Part shown: positions 60,087-64,000 of the stretch, in pieces
Numbering within the stretch: the first letter of the stretch is position 1
Layout of the letters: every line of letters begins with the position of its first letter
Source: JBMDXB01 sp048594975
GTDB lineage: Bacteria; Acidobacteriota; Vicinamibacteria; Vicinamibacterales; 2-12-FULL-66-21
Assembly: GCA_048594975.1 (NCBI GenBank)
Contig: JBMDXQ010000085.1
Span: 1-64,000 of the forward strand
Reading direction: 5' to 3'
Length of the DNA stretch: 64,000 nucleotides
The notes under the pieces: model-generated
Told to the model about the DNA's origin: nothing
Database searches by the model: none
What the model saw: the letters and a program-made list of their open reading frames with translations, nothing else
Position numbers and translations under genes: made by a program

Positions 60087-61006
60087 TCTGGAGGCTCCCT
60101 CTCGGGTCGCAGTTCGCTCACAGCATGCGCGGAGGCTGGCGTGGACGCTTCCAGCCCGTCCAGCAATCGCTGTGCGATCTGATCCAGGGCGCGGCCGACC
60201 GGCGTTGCATCGTCCTGAAAAGGGATCCCTTGATCGCAGTGGCGCGCTAGCTCGGGATCGAACGGCACGGTCCCGAGACAGGGGATCCCGAGGTCCAACG
60301 GGCGGGACGGGCTGAACAGGGGTTTGACCGCCTTGCAGTCACGACAGTAGTAGCCGCTCATGTTCTCGACGTAGCCGAGGAGCCGATTCGGGCCCTTCGA
60401 CACCGCGGCGACCGAGCGCGCGACCACGCCCCGTGCCACTTCGGAAGGGATCGTCACGAGCAGAAACGAGGTTCGCGGCCCGAGGAAATCGGCGTACTGG
60501 ACGGTGCGGTCGGCTCCCGGCGGCAGATCGACCATCAGCAGGTCGAGCGGTCCCCAATCGAAGGACCCGAGGATCTCGCCGAGGAGCGCGAACTCCCTCG
60601 TGGCGCGCCACGTATGGGACTCTCCGCGCGCCGCGCTCTCGAAGTCGAGGGACTCGGACTCCGGGATGAGCGAGCCCATCGAGAACACCCCGAGCCCGTT
60701 CCTGGTCCTCGGGAGCGCGACTCTCTGTCTGCCGGGCACGAACGGCGTCCTCTCGACGCCTGCCATGCGCGCCTGCGAGGGGCCGTTGAAGTCCGCGTCC
60801 AGGATCGCAATCCGCAGGCCGCGGGCGCGCAGCGCGCCCGCGATGTGCAGCGTCAGAGTGCTTTTGCCCACTCCTCCCTTGCCGGAGCCGACGGCCACCA
60901 GATGGCGCACTCTGGCGAGCCCGTCCGCGATGCGGGCGCGCTGTTCCGCGACCTGCTCGAGGATCCGGGATCCTCCGTCGCCGGAGATGTCGTGGTAGCT
61001 CTTCAC
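60083..61006 (-). CDS. Mrp/NBP35-type P-loop ATPase
   Basis: The 307-aa protein from GTG 61006 has the deviant Walker A GSGKGGVGKST (residues ~41-51) of the Mrp/MinD/NBP35 group, the DADFNGPSQARMAG switch I, the MVDLPPGADRTVQYADF Walker B/switch II segment, and a CxxC in YYCRDCKAV that may hold a bridging Fe-S cluster. Mrp/NBP35 proteins carry Fe-S clusters to apo-enzymes. A GGAG lies about 9 bp before the start. It is the first gene of the three-gene radical SAM/PCP_red module. Confidence 0.88.
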   Translation of the reverse strand: MKSYHDISGDGGSRILEQVAEQRARIADGLARVRHLVAVGSGKGGVGKSTLTLHIAGALRARGLRIAILDADFNGPSQARMAGVERTPFVPGRQRVALPRTRNGLGVFSMGSLIPESESLDFESAARGESHTWRATREFALLGEILGSFDWGPLDLLMVDLPPGADRTVQYADFLGPRTSFLLVTIPSEVARGVVARSVAAVSKGPNRLLGYVENMSGYYCRDCKAVKPLFSPSRPLDLGIPCLGTVPFDPELARHCDQGIPFQDDATPVGRALDQIAQRLLDGLEASTPASAHAVSELRPEREPPE

Positions 61007-61126
61007 CTTGGTGACGCTCCGGGGGTGATAGCTTACACCGTCCCGCGCCGGGAGCGGGTGATGTCTCGAACGACAGGACGCGACCAAGGGTGCTCGCTGG
61101 AGTAGCTTCTGGAGGGCAATCGCCCG

Positions 61127-63712
61127 CTACTGTTTCAGACCGACTTTCTCGAGCAGGGCGGTGAAGCGCGGGTGGCCCGCAAGGTCAGCCCACCGTGGCT
61201 CAACGGTGAGAAAAGTCAGAAGCAGGTCCCGTGCTTCGACGGCCTCTCCGAGCCGGTTCAGCGCCTCGTCGTGCTCGCCCAAGCCGAGATGGACGAGCGC
61301 AAGGTTCGACGGCGGGACATAGGCCTGCGCGGCTCTCGTTTTCAGCCGGTCGAGAATCGTGCGGGCCTCTTCTCGCCTCCCGCTGACCGCGAGCGTATAG
61401 CCTGCGGTGGCCGTCACCACCAGGGACCCACCCAGCTCGGTCGCCTTGTCGAACGCCAGGAGCGCCTCCCTATACATCCCCTTCCGTCCGTAAATCCGCC
61501 CCATCATGTTGTGCGTAAGCCACAGCGCCGGGTCAAGCGGGAGAGTCTTCTGAAGGTGCGTGAGCGACTCGTCGTAGCGCCCTTCGTAATACAGGCACTG
61601 CGCGAAGAGGGCGTTGGCCAGGGCGGAGTGGGGCTCGTAGTCGAGCGCTCGTCTCATCTCCTGCAGTGCACGGGTGTGATCGCCGAGGTTCGAGAACAGG
61701 TGTCCGTAAAAGGTGTGCGCGGCCGGGTCCGGCCGATCGGACGCAATCGCGCGCCTGAACTCCTCCTCGGCGCCGCTCCAGTCCCAGTCGAACCAGAACT
61801 TGATGATGCCCATGGACACTCGCGCTTCCGAGAGACCGGGATCGATGGCGAGTGCGCGCTCAGCAGCGGTTCTCGCGTGCGGGAACGACTCCTTGGGCGC
61901 AACATCGCTCGTCATCGCCCGCAGAATGTACGCCTCGGCCAGCTTCGCGTAGGCCCGTCCGTAGCCCGGATCCAGCGTCACGGCCTCGCGAAGGTACTCG
62001 AGCCCTTTCCGTAGGTCACCCGGCGTGCGCCTCTGCACGTGGTATCGCCCCTTCGCGTACAGCTGATAGGCGGCAGGGAGTCTGGTGTCGTCGCCGCTGG
62101 CAAGCAGGGGCCGCGACGAGAAACCGAGCGCCTCCACGAGTTCGCGGGCGATCTCGGTCTGCAGCGTCAGGAGGTCACCGATCGGCCTGACGAACTGCCG
62201 CTTCCACAACCCCGTCCCGTCGGCGCTGCGCAGGAGTTCCAGCCGGACGATGACGGTATCAGCGCGGCGTTCGAGAGTCCCCGTCAGGACGGTGGCGACG
62301 CGCATCTCACGGCCGGCCTGTGCGGGTGACACGCCGAGCCGCTCGTAGCGGGCGGCCTCGCTCGCGGCTGCCTGACGGATGGAGGACACCTGCGCAAGCC
62401 GGCTTCGCAACGAGGCAGCGATGCCGTCGGCCAGGTACTCGCCGTCGCGGATTTCCCCTGCGTTGTCGAGCGGCAAGACACCGATCGACGTAATGGCGGG
62501 AGTTTCGCGGCCGCGTCCCGCCACTGTCGCGAGATATGCCGTCGCCGAGACGACAACAAGCGCTGCGGCGCCGAGCCACGACAGCGTGCGCAGGGTTCCG
62601 AAGCGAGGGCGTCCGGCCCGCCCGCTGACCCTGGCGCCATCCCCGGGTAGATTCTCGAGCACGCGACGCAGCACGCGCAGATCGCGGACCAGGTCACTGC
62701 TCGTCGCGTAGCGATCCGCGCGATCGTGCGACAGCGCGCGAGTGACAATCGGCGCGAGCTCCGGCGCAAGGTGGGCGAGCTCGTCGAGCGCAGGCCGGCT
62801 TGCAGTCCCTAGCGGTCGCTCCCGTTCCGCGTTTGCGGCCGCTGGCGGCAGATGCCCGGTTGCCATCTCGTAGATGACAATTCCGAGACTCCACACGTCC
62901 GTGCGGGCATCGACGGTGAGACCCTGGCGCTGCTCGGGAGACATGTACCCGGTCGTGCCGATCACCGTGCCTTCGGGTCCGGTGGATCCGGTCGGAGCGA
63001 GCGGATGTTCGCCACCTGTCCTCGTGGCGATGCCGAAGTCGAGGATCTTCACCAGGCCGTCGGCGCGCAGCATGACGTTGTCCGGCTTGATGTCGCGATG
63101 CACCACGCCCGCCTCGTGCGCCGCCGCCAGGCCCTCGGCGATCTGGAACGCGATGTTCACCACCTCGGGTGCGGGGATGGGTCCCTGCTTCAACCGCTCG
63201 CGCAACGTGATCCCGTCGGCGTAATCAGCTGCGATGAACCTCGTGCCCTTGTGCTCGCCGATCTCGTAGATCGTCACGATGTTGGGGTGGTTCAGGGCCG
63301 ACGCCGCGAGCGCCTCGTGCCGGAAGGCCGCAATCCACTCCGAGTCCGCCAGATCCGGCCGCAGCACCTTCAGGGCGACGTTGCGCCCCAGCCTGGAATC
63401 GCGTGCGAGGTAGACGTCGCCCATGCCGCCGGCGCCAAGCGGGCGCAGGATCGCGTACGAACCAATCGTGCGCGGGATTCTGCGCGGTTCGCCTTCATCC
63501 GCCTCGGCGAGGGCGCGAGCTGCCAACTCCACGGCCGAGTGCTCCACGAACGCAGCCGACCGCTCGTCGTACTTCAGCAGCGCCTCGATCTCCTCGACGA
63601 GCTCGACATCGGCGTCGGCTTCGCTGCGAACGAACGCCGTCCTTTCGCACGCCGGCAACTCCAGCGCCGCGTGATAGATCCGTTCGATTCGAGTCCAGCG
63701 GTCGACAGTCAT
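61127..63712 (-). CDS. Membrane Ser/Thr protein kinase with TPR sensor domain
   Basis: The 861-aa protein has an N-terminal linker, a Hanks-type kinase (~85-350) with GAGGMGDVYLARD, VALKVL, HRDIKPDNVML, DFGIA and GTTGYMSPEQ, and one membrane helix (LSWLGAAALVVVSATAYLATVA, ~380). A region then resembles an ATPase/OmpR-like regulator fold (IGVLPLDNAGE...), followed by several TPR repeats (~560-850: ALAIDPGLSEARVSMGIIKF, ALANALFAQCLYYEGRYDES, LWLTHNMMGRIYGRKGMYREALLAFDKATELG). It phosphorylates unknown substrates. Its ATG overlaps the ECF sigma stop (ATGA), so the two act together. Confidence 0.93.
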   Translation of the reverse strand: MTVDRWTRIERIYHAALELPACERTAFVRSEADADVELVEEIEALLKYDERSAAFVEHSAVELAARALAEADEGEPRRIPRTIGSYAILRPLGAGGMGDVYLARDSRLGRNVALKVLRPDLADSEWIAAFRHEALAASALNHPNIVTIYEIGEHKGTRFIAADYADGITLRERLKQGPIPAPEVVNIAFQIAEGLAAAHEAGVVHRDIKPDNVMLRADGLVKILDFGIATRTGGEHPLAPTGSTGPEGTVIGTTGYMSPEQRQGLTVDARTDVWSLGIVIYEMATGHLPPAAANAERERPLGTASRPALDELAHLAPELAPIVTRALSHDRADRYATSSDLVRDLRVLRRVLENLPGDGARVSGRAGRPRFGTLRTLSWLGAAALVVVSATAYLATVAGRGRETPAITSIGVLPLDNAGEIRDGEYLADGIAASLRSRLAQVSSIRQAAASEAARYERLGVSPAQAGREMRVATVLTGTLERRADTVIVRLELLRSADGTGLWKRQFVRPIGDLLTLQTEIARELVEALGFSSRPLLASGDDTRLPAAYQLYAKGRYHVQRRTPGDLRKGLEYLREAVTLDPGYGRAYAKLAEAYILRAMTSDVAPKESFPHARTAAERALAIDPGLSEARVSMGIIKFWFDWDWSGAEEEFRRAIASDRPDPAAHTFYGHLFSNLGDHTRALQEMRRALDYEPHSALANALFAQCLYYEGRYDESLTHLQKTLPLDPALWLTHNMMGRIYGRKGMYREALLAFDKATELGGSLVVTATAGYTLAVSGRREEARTILDRLKTRAAQAYVPPSNLALVHLGLGEHDEALNRLGEAVEARDLLLTFLTVEPRWADLAGHPRFTALLEKVGLKQ

Positions 63713-64000
63713 CCGGACTTGTTCTCAGTGAGCCATCGCAGCAACCACGACTTGGCCAGGCGGCAGTCCCGCTTCAGCGTCTCGGCCGAGACGCCGAGCA
63801 CGAGCGCGGCCTCGTCAATCGACAGACCGCCGAAGAACCGCAGCTCGATGGCCCGGCTCTTTCGCTCATCGACTTCCGCGAGCGCATTCAGCGCGTCGTC
63901 CAGCGCGACGAGGTCCTCGTCCGGCGCGTTCGCGACGAGCAGCGCCTCGTCGAGCGGAACCCGACGGTCCCCGCCGCCGCGCTTCCGGTATCCCTTTTCG
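63709..64000 (-). CDS. ECF sigma factor, C-terminal part (5' end outside window)
   Basis: The readable 96 codons contain sigma region 4: DALNALAEVDERKSRAIELRFFGGLSIDEAALVLGVSAETLKRDCRLAKSWLLRWL. Here the helix-turn-helix binds the -35 element. The ELRFFGGLS and VSAETLKRD sequence is typical of ECF sigma factors of the TIGR02999 type, which acidobacteria pair with Ser/Thr kinase genes. The 3' end overlaps the kinase ATG by 4 bp. Region 2 lies outside the window. Confidence 0.88.
   Translation of the reverse strand, partial: EKGYRKRGGGDRRVPLDEALLVANAPDEDLVALDDALNALAEVDERKSRAIELRFFGGLSIDEAALVLGVSAETLKRDCRLAKSWLLRWLTENKSG

Overview
The window is high-GC bacterial chromosome and looks like an acidobacterium, probably close to the Vicinamibacteria. 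This is an inference. It rests on three very large ADOP-type ABC permeases (about 800 aa), a full alternative complex III (Act) operon tied to a caa3 oxidase, S9 peptidases, a Ser/Thr kinase-TPR protein coupled to an ECF sigma factor, and many GTG or TTG starts with 1-4 bp ATGA/GTGA/TGATG overlaps. I saw no rRNA, tRNA, CRISPR array, transposase or phage gene.

Layout. 1-30.7 kb is mixed housekeeping and accessory DNA. It holds a PadR regulator with a 9-bp palindromic operator behind an ABC exporter; an S9 peptidase; ADOP permeases; a YgjP-type metallopeptidase; acetyltransferases; a DinB protein; a penicillin-acylase-type lipoprotein; a SpoU rRNA methyltransferase; an XRE regulator/membrane-protein pair with its own repeated operator; an MFS transporter; the proteostasis genes clpS, clpA and grpE; an MBL hydrolase; and a MacAB/Lol-like adaptor-ATPase-permease-permease operon.

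31-44.4 kb (minus strand) is respiratory cluster 1: actABCDEF, a membrane protein, a Sco protein, and caa3 oxidase subunits II-I-III-IV. It is read from one promoter at about 44.48 kb, whose -35/-10 spacer is filled by a Rex- or CRP/FNR-like palindrome. Subunit I carries the A2-type YSHPAVY motif. A 183-bp inverted-repeat element and a dispersed GC-rich repeat sit between actD and actE.

48.3-58 kb (plus strand) is respiratory cluster 2. It has an FAD monooxygenase; second copies of ActC, ActD and ActF with no cytochrome or Fe-S/molybdopterin-type partner (no ActA, ActB or ActE); a secreted cupredoxin with an amicyanin-like CxxHxxM site; then an A1-type aa3 oxidase (HPEVY, subunits I, III, IV and II) with two small membrane proteins. 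I infer that the cupredoxin stands in for the Act cytochromes as electron carrier. This is the most unusual system in the window.

58.1-61.0 kb (minus strand) is a compact radical SAM/SPASM, zinc-ribbon and Mrp/NBP35 ATPase module in which the first two proteins share a C-terminal PCP_red-like domain. It resembles a cofactor-maturation unit of unknown product. The window closes with a Ser/Thr kinase-TPR gene coupled to an ECF sigma factor that runs off the end.
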